Assembly: GCF_902706095.1 (NCBI RefSeq)
Contig: NZ_CACSJP010000015.1
Location: 1-64,000, forward strand
From: Rhizobium sp. 18065
GTDB taxonomy: Bacteria; Pseudomonadota; Alphaproteobacteria; Rhizobiales; Rhizobiaceae
Length of the DNA: 64,000 bases
Direction of reading: 5' to 3'
The position numbers and the translations under genes were made by a program. A model generated the notes under the pieces. It made no database searches and had not been told where the DNA came from. It worked only from the letters and a program-made list of their open reading frames with translations. Positions 1-7,439 of the stretch are shown piece by piece (position 1 is the first letter of the stretch; each line of letters begins with the position of its first letter).

Positions 1-3
1 GGG

Positions 4-828
4 TTGGGGGGCAAGGGGAAGGCTCCGGCTGCTGGGGCGCGTAAGGGTGTTCGTGGTGGGAAGCCGAAGCCGGCGGCGAGGAAGCCCAAGGCCGCCACCA
101 AGGGCGCAGTGAAGCCACGGGCCGCAAAGGTAGAGCCCGCGCCAAAGCAGGTGAAATACGAAAAGCGGTTCGTCGATCTCGCCCGCCGCATGTTCATCGC
201 CAAGGTGCCCGATGACGAGATCGCCGATTTCTTCGGTGTCGATGCCGAGGAAATGGAATGGTGGAAGGAAGAGCACCCGGATTTCGGCGCCGCCTTCCGG
301 CCTGACCCGCGCAACTACGGCGGCCGGCCCACGGTCTGGGATGATCGCAACATCACCGTCGCCGGCACGCTCGCCAGCCTCGGTGCCACCGATCTGGAGA
401 TCTCCCAGGCGTTCGAGGTCAGCATTCGGACGATCCACCGGTGGAAGCTTGAGCACCCCGAGTTTCGCGAGGCGCTGGAGCTCGGCAAGGAGGCGGCCGA
501 CAAGAAGGTCGAGGAAAGCCTGTTCAAGCGCGCCACGGGCTACAGCTTCGACAGCGAAAAGATCGTCGTGATCGAGGGAGAAGCGCAGCGCGTCGAGATC
601 ATCGAGCATGTGCCGCCGGACGTGAAGGCCGGCATGTGGTGGCTGCAAAACCGCCGGCCGGGAACTTGGCGCGACGTGCGCCACATCAAGCACGATGTCG
701 ATCCCGACAGCACGCTTGGAAGCTGGCTCAGCAATCTGAACGGCTCTGTTTTCAAGCCAGTTGTAGAGACAGAGGACACCGACACCGCTACGAAGCCGGG
801 CTTCGGCCTGATCATGGACGAGGGCTGA
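4..828 (+). CDS. Terminase small subunit-like DNA-binding protein
   Basis: Likely recognises the phage DNA packaging site and recruits the large terminase. The first ~45 residues are rich in Lys, Ala, Gly and Pro. Two similar helix-turn-helix-like blocks follow: one ending in WWKEEHPDF (about residues 60-95) and one ending in HRWKLEHPEF (about 120-155), each a dispersed 'D-EI---F-V----W---HP-F' pattern. The C-terminal part (RATGYSFDSEKI onward) resembles the oligomerisation region of phage small terminases. It ends 4 bases before the large subunit gene. The first possible start in the window is TTG at 4 and the frame is open to the window edge, so the true start may lie upstream. Confidence 0.75.
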   Translation: MGGKGKAPAAGARKGVRGGKPKPAARKPKAATKGAVKPRAAKVEPAPKQVKYEKRFVDLARRMFIAKVPDDEIADFFGVDAEEMEWWKEEHPDFGAAFRPDPRNYGGRPTVWDDRNITVAGTLASLGATDLEISQAFEVSIRTIHRWKLEHPEFREALELGKEAADKKVEESLFKRATGYSFDSEKIVVIEGEAQRVEIIEHVPPDVKAGMWWLQNRRPGTWRDVRHIKHDVDPDSTLGSWLSNLNGSVFKPVVETEDTDTATKPGFGLIMDEG

Positions 829-832
829 CGGC

Positions 833-2380
833 ATGTATGAGCATCTGATCGGCATGTCAGAGGCCGAGCTGAAAGAGAACATGAAGTCCGTCCATTGGCG
901 GATCAGGAACCTCTATTACATCCTCGACAAGAACGGCAAGACTGTCCTGTTCAACCCAAATGAGGCACAGGAACACCTGCTGGATAGCATGTGGTACCGG
1001 AACATCGTGCCCAAGGCTCGGCAGCGTGGCTTTTCCACCCTGATACAGATCCTCATTCTCGACGCATGCCTGTTCAATGATAACCAGCGCGCGGCCATCA
1101 TCGCCCAGGACGAAGACACCGCCAGCAAGATCATGCGCAACAAAATCGAGTTTGCGTACAATCGGCTCCCGCCATGGCTGCGTCAGAGCCGCCCCATCGT
1201 CATCGACAACGTCACCGAGAAGAGCTTTTCGAACGGCTCGTCGATACAGGTCGCCATATCGGCCCGCGGCGACACGCTGAACTGGCTCCATGTGTCAGAG
1301 TTCGGGATCATCTGTTTCGAGCGGCCCATTCAGGCTGAAAAGATCGTGTCCGGCGCGTTCGCCGCTGCCAAGCAGGGCATCATCTTCATTGAGAGCACGG
1401 CGAAGGGCAGGGACGGCGCCTATTACAAGATGGTCACAGAGGCCGTCGCCAATGACCAGATGGGCAAGAAGCTGTCCAACATGGAATACCGGCTGCACTT
1501 CGCGTCGTGGTGGGATGCCGACGAATACGAGATGGACCCGACCGGCGTCATCATCAGCGCCAAGGACCACAAGTATTTCGACGAGAAGGAGCGGGAGATC
1601 GGCCGCGAGATCTCACTGCGCAAGCGCGCCTGGTACGTCTCGACCCGCAAAAACGACTATTACGACAACGAAGAAATCATGTGGCAGGAGTACCCGACCA
1701 CGGTTGAAGAGGCATTCCAGGTCTCGACCGAGGGCGTCATCCTCGCCAAGCAGATGACCGAGGCGCGCCTGTCGAACCGTGTGACGCGGGTGCCATACCG
1801 CGCCAACATCCCGGTCAACACCTTCTGGGATCTTGGTGTCGACGACGACATCGCCATCTGGTTTCACCAGCGCGTCGGCTTCATGGACCACTGGATCGGC
1901 TATTTCGAGTTCAGCAATGAGCCGTATTCCTATGCCATGGCCGAATTCCAGCGCCGTGGCTACGTCTTCGGCCACCACTTCCTGCCGCATGACGGAGAGC
2001 AGCGCCGACCAGGTGCGCTGATCATCAAGACCCCGAAGGACATGCTGGAAGATCTCGGCCTGCGCAACATCCACATTGTCGATCGCACGCCGGATCTCGC
2101 CGCTGTCGGCATCCCGACCCTGCAGGAAGATTTCTCGAACTACATCTTCGACGAGGTCGAATGCGCCGCCGGCCTGCTGCACCTCGACAATTACCGAAAG
2201 GGCTGGAATCAGCGCATGGGGATCTGGTCCTACCCGCCGCACAAGAACGGCCACCAGCACGCCGCCGACGCGCTCCGTCAGAAGGCGCAGGCCCGCGAGC
2301 TCGTCGAGCGCATCTGTGTCGCAGGTGGTGGCGGTCCAAGGACGCCGAGGCGTCGCAACAGAAGCGGCATGGCCGCGTAA
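833..2380 (+). CDS. Terminase large subunit (packaging ATPase/nuclease)
   Basis: Motor that drives DNA into the procapsid and cuts the concatemer. The N-terminal ATPase shows a terminase-type Walker A, RQRGFST at about residues 63-69, and a Walker B-like LHVSEFG at about 152-158. The C-terminal RNase H-like nuclease starts at FWDLGVDDD (about 328-337), with a further acidic site in HAADALR near the end. Its length of 515 aa is normal for the family. It follows the small subunit by 4 bases and precedes the portal gene, the standard packaging order. The last ~20 residues are basic. Confidence 0.93.
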   Translation: MYEHLIGMSEAELKENMKSVHWRIRNLYYILDKNGKTVLFNPNEAQEHLLDSMWYRNIVPKARQRGFSTLIQILILDACLFNDNQRAAIIAQDEDTASKIMRNKIEFAYNRLPPWLRQSRPIVIDNVTEKSFSNGSSIQVAISARGDTLNWLHVSEFGIICFERPIQAEKIVSGAFAAAKQGIIFIESTAKGRDGAYYKMVTEAVANDQMGKKLSNMEYRLHFASWWDADEYEMDPTGVIISAKDHKYFDEKEREIGREISLRKRAWYVSTRKNDYYDNEEIMWQEYPTTVEEAFQVSTEGVILAKQMTEARLSNRVTRVPYRANIPVNTFWDLGVDDDIAIWFHQRVGFMDHWIGYFEFSNEPYSYAMAEFQRRGYVFGHHFLPHDGEQRRPGALIIKTPKDMLEDLGLRNIHIVDRTPDLAAVGIPTLQEDFSNYIFDEVECAAGLLHLDNYRKGWNQRMGIWSYPPHKNGHQHAADALRQKAQARELVERICVAGGGGPRTPRRRNRSGMAA

Positions 2381-2402
2381 TCAGCCACCAAGGAGAAAAC
2401 CG

Positions 2403-2834
2403 GTGACACCAGATCTTGACCTGACAAAAAGGCAATGGACAAAAACACGCGGCGGGGTTACCGCTATTGGCACTTGGATACGGCTGGATGGTTCATTCAA
2501 GCCGTGCATGGTCTTAATCCCCGCGGGCAGGGAATATGACGAGAGGCTGATACCTTGCGTGGTGACGCAGGATCGTGCCTGGATTTGGTCCGAAGACGTC
2601 GGCGATCCCGCGCAATCTGCCCCCATAGCTTTTAGTTTTGCTGAAACACTTGGCCTCTCGGTGCATGAGCCCCGCAACATCATCTTCGTTGCGTCGTTCA
2701 TTCACGACATGCTCGGCGATCTGCTCCACATCCCCCCGTATCAAAACGACAGCAAAGTCAGCGTGGCCGAGGCCACCCTGATCGATAACGGAACGGGGAA
2801 AGTCGTTGGCGAGACGGAGATCATCGAACAGTAA
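2403..2834 (+). CDS. Hypothetical phage protein between terminase and portal
   Basis: A 143-aa protein with no family that I recognise. I chose GTG 2403 because AAGGAG lies at 2390-2395, 7 bases upstream; longer in-frame starts run inside the terminase gene. The sequence is mixed alpha/beta without a membrane segment and has a run of aromatic residues (QDRAWIWSEDVGD). Its place between the large terminase and the portal suggests a packaging or head-assembly accessory role, which is inference from position only. Confidence 0.7.
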   Translation: MTPDLDLTKRQWTKTRGGVTAIGTWIRLDGSFKPCMVLIPAGREYDERLIPCVVTQDRAWIWSEDVGDPAQSAPIAFSFAETLGLSVHEPRNIIFVASFIHDMLGDLLHIPPYQNDSKVSVAEATLIDNGTGKVVGETEIIEQ

Positions 2835-2861
2835 GCCAGCAATGCGGGCGGAGGCGTCGTC

Positions 2862-5102
2862 ATGTTCGATCTGAACGCCGATGACGGCTCCGTCCAAAAG
2901 AAGAAGTACAAATCCCCGATTCCAGACACCAAGCTGGCGGTTCGGCCAATGACCGGCAACCGGCTCGACTCGCAGCCGATGCAGAGACTTCACCTCAGGC
3001 TGCTCGACACGTGGCAGCGCGAGGCGGATCGACAGGCGCCCAACCGCCGTGATCAAGCCATCGACGAGGATATGTACGACAATATCCAGTACGATCCGGA
3101 TGATGAGCAAACGTTGCGCGACCGTGGTCAGATGCCACTGGTGTTCAATGTCACCGCCACCACCCTCGATTGGGTCATCGGCTCAGAGAAGCGTTCCCGC
3201 ACAGATTTCAAGGTTTTGCCGCGCCGCAAACAGGACGGCGAGCCGGCCCGCCGCAAGAGCGAGTTGCTGAAATACCTCTCTGACGTAAACCGAACGCCAT
3301 TTGAGGTTTCCCGATCGTTCGAAGATGCCGCCAAGATCGGTGTCGGCTGGATGGAAGATGCCTGGCGTGGCGACGACGAAGGCGAGCCGATCTATTCCGG
3401 CTATGAAAGTTGGCGGAACATGCTGTGGGACAGCACAGCGATCAAGATGGACCTTGAAGACGGTCGGTTCGTCGGCCGCAACAAGTGGATCGACCTGGAC
3501 GTCGCGTGCGCCATATTCCGGAAACGCAAGAGCCTGCTACGGCGCTCCGTCGATGAAGGCAACAACCTGATGGCATCTGATGCCTATGGTGACTTCGTCA
3601 TGGATCAGTTGGAACTGGAGAGCCAGAGCCGCGGAGAAAGTGGCTCTACAAGTGACCGTGTCACCGGCTACCAGCGACAGCGCGTGCGCATCATCGAAAT
3701 GTGGTTCCGCATGCCGGTCAACGCTCCGCGTCTATCAGGGGGCATGTTCAGCGGCGAGATCTACGACGAGTTCTCCGAGGGCCACATCGAGGCTGTCGAC
3801 TCTGGTGAAGCGGAAATCATCATCAAGCCAATGATGCGGACCTATGTCGCCCTGATGACCACAGTCGGGCTGCTTTGGGTTTCGGAATCGCCATATCGGC
3901 ACAACCGCTGGCCGTTCACGCCGATCTGGAACAAGCGCCGCGGACGCGACCTGATGCCATACGGCATCATCCGAAACATCCGCGACATACAGCGTGATAT
4001 CAACAAGCGCGCATCGAAGGCCCTGCATATCATCTCGACCAGCAAGGTCATCATGGACGCGGGCGCCGTCGAAGATCTCGACGCATTCACCGAGGAAGTG
4101 GCGCGGCCAGACGCCGTGATTGTGAAAAACAAAGGCTTCGAGCTCAAGATCGACGCCGATCGCGAGCTCTCGCAGTACCATCTCGAAATGATGAGCCGGA
4201 ACATCCAGATGCTGCAGCAGGTCGGCGGCGTGACGGATGAAAACCTTGGTCGCAGCACCAACGCCGTGTCAGGCGTTGCCATTCAAGCCCGGCAGGAGCA
4301 GGGCGCGTTGGCAACGGCCAAGCTGTTCGACAATCACCGCTTTGCCCAGCAGGTCCGTGGCGAAAAGCTGCTCTCAATCATGGAGCAGTACATGTCGAGC
4401 GAAAAGCAGTTCCGTATCACCAATCAGCGAGGCTCCGCCGAATACATCACGATAAATGACGGTCTGCCAGACAATGACATTGTCCGCACCAAGGCCGATT
4501 TTGTGATTTCGGAGGAGGATCACCGCGCATCTGTGCGTCAAGCCCAGGTGGCCGAGCTACTCGACCTGTTGGGCAAGCTGGCGCCGCTTGCGCCTCAAGT
4601 CGTCATGGTGTCGCTCGACCTTATCGTGGAATCGATGGACATCCCGCAGCGTGACGAGCTGGTGAAGCGTATTCGCCAGGTCACGGGCATGTCCGATCCA
4701 GACGCAGAAGAAGAAGATCAGGAAACCCAGGACCGCAAGAAGGCTGCAGAGCAGCAGAACCAGCTCAGCATCCAGCAGGTCATGGCGCAGTTGAAGCTGT
4801 TGGTCGCCAACGCGGCCAAGAGCGAGGCCCAGGCCGAAGAGATCCGGTCCAAGATCGCCAAGAACAATATCGAGACGCAGCGCACTGCACTGGACGCCGC
4901 CGGCACCGTCGCGGCCATCCCCGCCGTCGCCGACGTGGCGGATCACCTGCTCCACGAATCGGGCTTTGTCTCGCGCACCGAGGCGGAAGAGATGATGCGC
5001 GCCGCTGCTGAACAGCAGGCCGCACAAGCAGCACAGATGCAGCAACAGGCACCGCAGGGGCAGCCCCCCGCAGCCAATCAGAACCAGATAGGTCTGGGAT
5101 AG
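2862..5102 (+). CDS. Portal protein (P22-like)
   Basis: Dodecameric ring at the capsid vertex through which DNA enters and leaves. The 746-aa length and the central stretch around residues 370-500 (INKRASKALHIISTSKVI, then VGGVTDENLGRSTNAVSG and AIQARQEQGALAT) fit the P22-type portal family of podoviruses. The last ~150 residues are acidic, then glutamine- and alanine-rich with heptad character (roughly 610-740), suggesting the coiled-coil barrel seen at the C terminus of this family. It sits 14 bases before the scaffold gene. Confidence 0.88.
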   Translation: MFDLNADDGSVQKKKYKSPIPDTKLAVRPMTGNRLDSQPMQRLHLRLLDTWQREADRQAPNRRDQAIDEDMYDNIQYDPDDEQTLRDRGQMPLVFNVTATTLDWVIGSEKRSRTDFKVLPRRKQDGEPARRKSELLKYLSDVNRTPFEVSRSFEDAAKIGVGWMEDAWRGDDEGEPIYSGYESWRNMLWDSTAIKMDLEDGRFVGRNKWIDLDVACAIFRKRKSLLRRSVDEGNNLMASDAYGDFVMDQLELESQSRGESGSTSDRVTGYQRQRVRIIEMWFRMPVNAPRLSGGMFSGEIYDEFSEGHIEAVDSGEAEIIIKPMMRTYVALMTTVGLLWVSESPYRHNRWPFTPIWNKRRGRDLMPYGIIRNIRDIQRDINKRASKALHIISTSKVIMDAGAVEDLDAFTEEVARPDAVIVKNKGFELKIDADRELSQYHLEMMSRNIQMLQQVGGVTDENLGRSTNAVSGVAIQARQEQGALATAKLFDNHRFAQQVRGEKLLSIMEQYMSSEKQFRITNQRGSAEYITINDGLPDNDIVRTKADFVISEEDHRASVRQAQVAELLDLLGKLAPLAPQVVMVSLDLIVESMDIPQRDELVKRIRQVTGMSDPDAEEEDQETQDRKKAAEQQNQLSIQQVMAQLKLLVANAAKSEAQAEEIRSKIAKNNIETQRTALDAAGTVAAIPAVADVADHLLHESGFVSRTEAEEMMRAAAEQQAAQAAQMQQQAPQGQPPAANQNQIGLG

Positions 5103-5116
5103 AAGGAAGGACCACG

Positions 5117-6040
5117 ATGGACCCGAAATTGACGGAAGATCAGCTCGCCCTGCTCACGGAAGAAGAGCGCGCAGGTTTGCTCGAAGACGAAGAAGACGAC
5201 GATGGCGGTGACGATGGCGACGACACCGGTGGTGACGATGCCGGCGCCGCCGCCAGTGCGTCCGATGATACCGAAGGCGACGAGAAGGATGGCGATGCCG
5301 GCGACGATGACGCTGGCGCCGCCAAGGCGGACCAGCAGCAACAGGCTGCTCCTTCTCCCGCTGCGTCGGCAGCAGCAGATGACGTTGCTGCCGACGCGGA
5401 CGAACCCGTAGAGACCACGCCGCGATGGATCTTGCCCGCTGATTTCAAGGACCAGCAGGAGAGCATCAAAAAGGGCCTGGCCGAGCTCGCCACCAAGTTC
5501 GACGCCGGTGAGCTGACCGCCGACGAGTTCATGACCGAACGCGGCACGCTCGAGGAGAAATCCACAGAGCTGTTGCGCCGGCAGATCACGGCGGACGTTC
5601 AGCGCGAGACAGCGATCGACACATGGAAGGGCGAAGTATCGACCTTCATGGGCGACCATCCGCAGTACAAGAGCCCCGTGCTCCAAGGTCTGTTGGATGC
5701 CGAGGTTCGCAAGCTGCAGGCGGAATCGGTCAATCCGCTGAACCCGAAGCTGCTGGCCAAAGCACATGCGAACATCGCGTCGCAGATCGAAGCGGCCTAT
5801 GGCGTGAAATCGGAAGGCAAGAAGCCCGACGACAATAAGACGCCCGCTAAGCCCGCCGGCAAGCCGCGGCCGGAGATCCCGCCGACCCTGTCATCCATGC
5901 CGGCAAGCGATATCAGCGACGCGGACGATGGTGGCGAGTTCGCGCACCTCGATCGTCTGCTCGATCGCGACAGTCAGGCCTATGAAAAGGAGCTCGCCAA
6001 GCTCTCGCCAGACGTTCGCGACCGCTATCTGGCGCAGTGA
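5117..6040 (+). CDS. Probable capsid scaffolding protein
   Basis: A 307-aa protein likely to act as internal scaffold during procapsid assembly. Residues ~20-95 are a strongly acidic Asp/Gly/Ala tract followed by Gln and Ala runs. The middle is predicted helical (FKDQQESIKKGLAELATKF to about residue 215), and a linker rich in Pro and Lys leads to a C-terminal helix (FAHLDRLLDRDSQAYEKEL). Acidic N terminus, coiled middle and short charged C-terminal helix are typical of scaffolds, and the gene follows the portal directly. The capsid protein it would serve is encoded far away on the other strand at 33,619-34,719. GGAAGGACC precedes the ATG. Confidence 0.72.
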   Translation: MDPKLTEDQLALLTEEERAGLLEDEEDDDGGDDGDDTGGDDAGAAASASDDTEGDEKDGDAGDDDAGAAKADQQQQAAPSPAASAAADDVAADADEPVETTPRWILPADFKDQQESIKKGLAELATKFDAGELTADEFMTERGTLEEKSTELLRRQITADVQRETAIDTWKGEVSTFMGDHPQYKSPVLQGLLDAEVRKLQAESVNPLNPKLLAKAHANIASQIEAAYGVKSEGKKPDDNKTPAKPAGKPRPEIPPTLSSMPASDISDADDGGEFAHLDRLLDRDSQAYEKELAKLSPDVRDRYLAQ

Positions 6041-6046
6041 CCGCAC

Positions 6047-6226
6047 ATGAAGGTCTTGGACGTACAAATAGGCCAGTCTGTTGATCTCCCGGGTATCGGG
6101 AAGATCTTGATCAAGAAGAAGTCGGGGAACCGTGTACGCCTCGCCTTCGATATGCCCCAAGAGCAGAAAATCTGCCTGGAGCCAGTCGACGCCAGCCTCG
6201 TATTGAGCTTGGCAGCCGAAAGCTGA
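6047..6226 (+). CDS. Small CsrA/RsmA-like protein
   Basis: A 59-aa protein starting 6 bases after the scaffold stop. Its pattern follows CsrA: an N-terminal strand then IGQSVDL (CsrA VGETLMI), a strand KILIKKK, the conserved turn and strand SGNRVRLAF (CsrA KGNQVRIGV), then MPQEQKICLE (CsrA APKEVSVHRE). Residues that contact RNA in E. coli CsrA are not kept: the R6-R7 pair reads V-Q and R44 reads L. It may keep the dimer fold with altered or no RNA binding. The CsrA family is known to regulate translation by binding GGA motifs near ribosome binding sites. The assignment rests on eye alignment only. Confidence 0.6.
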   Translation: MKVLDVQIGQSVDLPGIGKILIKKKSGNRVRLAFDMPQEQKICLEPVDASLVLSLAAES

Positions 6227-6293
6227 CAGCATGCTCCGCGGCGCACGATGTGCCGCCCCATCCATCCCATCCAGTGTGACGAAAGGGCGAGCC

Positions 6294-6449
6294 ATGGGCA
6301 ACAACGATGAAATTCAGCACCCCGATCAGGATCAGCAGCAGACAGCCGTCGCCGCCACGATCGAGGACCGAGCCACCGACCCGTCGGGCAAAGAGCTGGT
6401 CCGGATCAATGATGCCTGGTTCCCGGCCGATGTGGTGGAGCCGGCGTAA
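6294..6449 (+). CDS. Small hypothetical protein
   Basis: A 51-aa acidic, Gln-rich protein (MGNNDEIQHPDQDQQQ) that ends RINDAWFPADVVEPA. ATG 6294 is preceded by GAAAGGGCGA, a fair ribosome binding site; a longer upstream start at 6231 has none. The stop shares a base with the ATG of the next gene (TAATG), implying translational coupling. No family recognised. Confidence 0.55.
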   Translation: MGNNDEIQHPDQDQQQTAVAATIEDRATDPSGKELVRINDAWFPADVVEPA

Positions 6450-6874
6450 TGGGCACCGTCGTCGAATTGCCGAAGCCCGCACGTTTGGTCTGGCTCTGCG
6501 CCGAGTGTCAGTGTGCAACATTTTACTTATATAATGACAATACCTGCGAATGCGCGGGATGTGGGTTCTTGTCGGGCGCCGGAGAGTGGGTGACACCCCT
6601 GCAGGACAAGCCCGCAAGGCCCGAAAAGGATGACGGCGCGTCGATCAACGTCATTCAGTTCGACAGCGAAGAATATGCACGGCGGCGCGTCCTGAAAAAG
6701 ATTACGGACAATCGTGACGATATCCGGCTGGTAGCCGCATGGTTCGGCGAAGGTGGCCTTTCCGTCTGGTGCGATGCCCAGACGCCGGAGCAGCGTGATT
6801 GGACCGTGCGCAAGTTGCGCGAGATGGCCGACAGCTACGCGATGACGCCGGACGATCACTACAAGGAGAGCTGA
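6449..6874 (+). CDS. Zinc-ribbon-like hypothetical protein
   Basis: A 141-aa protein whose N-terminal third carries two close cysteine pairs, CAECQC (residues 17-22) and CECAGC (about 33-38), the layout of a zinc ribbon. The remainder is a charged helical region (EEYARRRVLKKITDNRDDI, and RDWTVRKLREMADSY) with no enzyme motif. It overlaps the previous stop by one base. The role is unknown; zinc ribbons in small phage proteins often bind nucleic acid or protein partners, but nothing here decides which. Confidence 0.62.
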   Translation: MGTVVELPKPARLVWLCAECQCATFYLYNDNTCECAGCGFLSGAGEWVTPLQDKPARPEKDDGASINVIQFDSEEYARRRVLKKITDNRDDIRLVAAWFGEGGLSVWCDAQTPEQRDWTVRKLREMADSYAMTPDDHYKES

Positions 6875-6915
6875 TGTCGCACTGAGGCCCCAACAACCAA
6901 TACGGAGACCGGGAA

Positions 6916-7170
6916 ATGACAGTTTACAGCCCCTACGGGCACATGGTTCGATCCATTCACTATCTCCTCCGCTCAGCCTTCATGCTGGCCTATCTCGCCT
7001 TCGATTTCATCAAGACGTCAATGGCGTGGGTCAGCAACCGGTTGCCGCCGATCGAGTTCAGTCCGGTGGCCTTCAAGCTCATTCGCCGACTGTCGGCTGA
7101 ATACCTTGAGAGTTGGCGCACCGACGGCCATTCGCTGGACCGTCGGCGCAACACGCCGCTGCTGATCTAG
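6916..7170 (+). CDS. Small hypothetical protein with one hydrophobic helix
   Basis: An 84-aa protein with a hydrophobic stretch at about residues 14-32 (YLLRSAFMLAYLAFDFI) and a basic C terminus. GGAGACCGGGAA precedes the ATG. It is the last gene before a strong terminator at 7,199-7,223, so it closes the packaging/portal transcription unit. No family recognised. Confidence 0.55.
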   Translation: MTVYSPYGHMVRSIHYLLRSAFMLAYLAFDFIKTSMAWVSNRLPPIEFSPVAFKLIRRLSAEYLESWRTDGHSLDRRRNTPLLI

Positions 7171-7198
7171 CCGCGGCCACTAAGGCAGTGACTATTGG

Positions 7199-7223
7199 CC
7201 CCGCCAGCAATGGCGGGGTTTTT
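7199..7223 (+). terminator. Rho-independent terminator
   Basis: Perfect 8-bp stem CCCCGCCA/TGGCGGGG (7199-7206 with 7211-7218), a GCAA tetraloop and five T residues directly after. It ends the + transcript of the packaging module and insulates it from the giant gene, which has its own promoter. Confidence 0.9.
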
Positions 7224-7297
7224 CATGAAAGCATTCGGATGATTGCTGCGACAAGCACGAGCAGCGCTGCAGCGACTTCGAATAGTTCTGGGGTCAT
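7223..7297 (-). CDS. 24-aa hydrophobic peptide ORF
   Basis: Reads MTPELFEVAAALLVLVAAII then RMLS, a single membrane-spanning helix. AAAGGAG lies 5 bases before the ATG, a near-ideal ribosome binding site, and this is the main reason to list so short a frame. It is antisense to the leader region of the giant gene and its stop touches the T tract of the terminator. Its size and composition resemble small inner-membrane peptides, including type I toxins and lysis-accessory peptides. No function can be assigned. Confidence 0.4.
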   Translation of the reverse strand: MTPELFEVAAALLVLVAAIIRMLS

Positions 7298-7359
7298 TCG
7301 TTTCTCCTTTCCTCATACGGAGGGAGACATGCGAATGGTTGTTTTCACGAATCGGCCAC

Positions 7360-7388
7360 TTTCAATAAAGCTGGCGCCCATCTATAAA
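7360..7388 (+). promoter_or_regulatory. Promoter of the giant gene
   Basis: TTTCAA (7360-7365), a 17-bp spacer, then TATAAA (7383-7388). The same architecture, with identical spacing and followed by the same leader motif, occurs at three other prophage start sites (25,865-25,893 on -, 34,772-34,800 on -, 34,792-34,820 on +), which supports it as a real promoter class. Confidence 0.65.
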
Positions 7389-7400
7389 ACTGCATGACCC

Positions 7401-7438
7401 GCGCAAGACGTGCGGCTCCCACTCAAGGAGCCCGCACG
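7401..7438 (+). promoter_or_regulatory. Shared leader element, copy 1: SD-pairing hairpin
   Basis: GCGCAAGACGTGC is followed by a hairpin: CGTGCGG (7409-7415) pairs with CCGCACG (7432-7438), and CTCC (7416-7419) pairs with GGAG (7427-7430), leaving one bulged C at 7431. GGAG is the core of the ribosome binding site AAGGAG (7425-7430). The stem ends one base before the ATG at 7440. The leader would fill the whole 5' untranslated region. Confidence 0.65.
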
Positions 7439-7439
7439 C

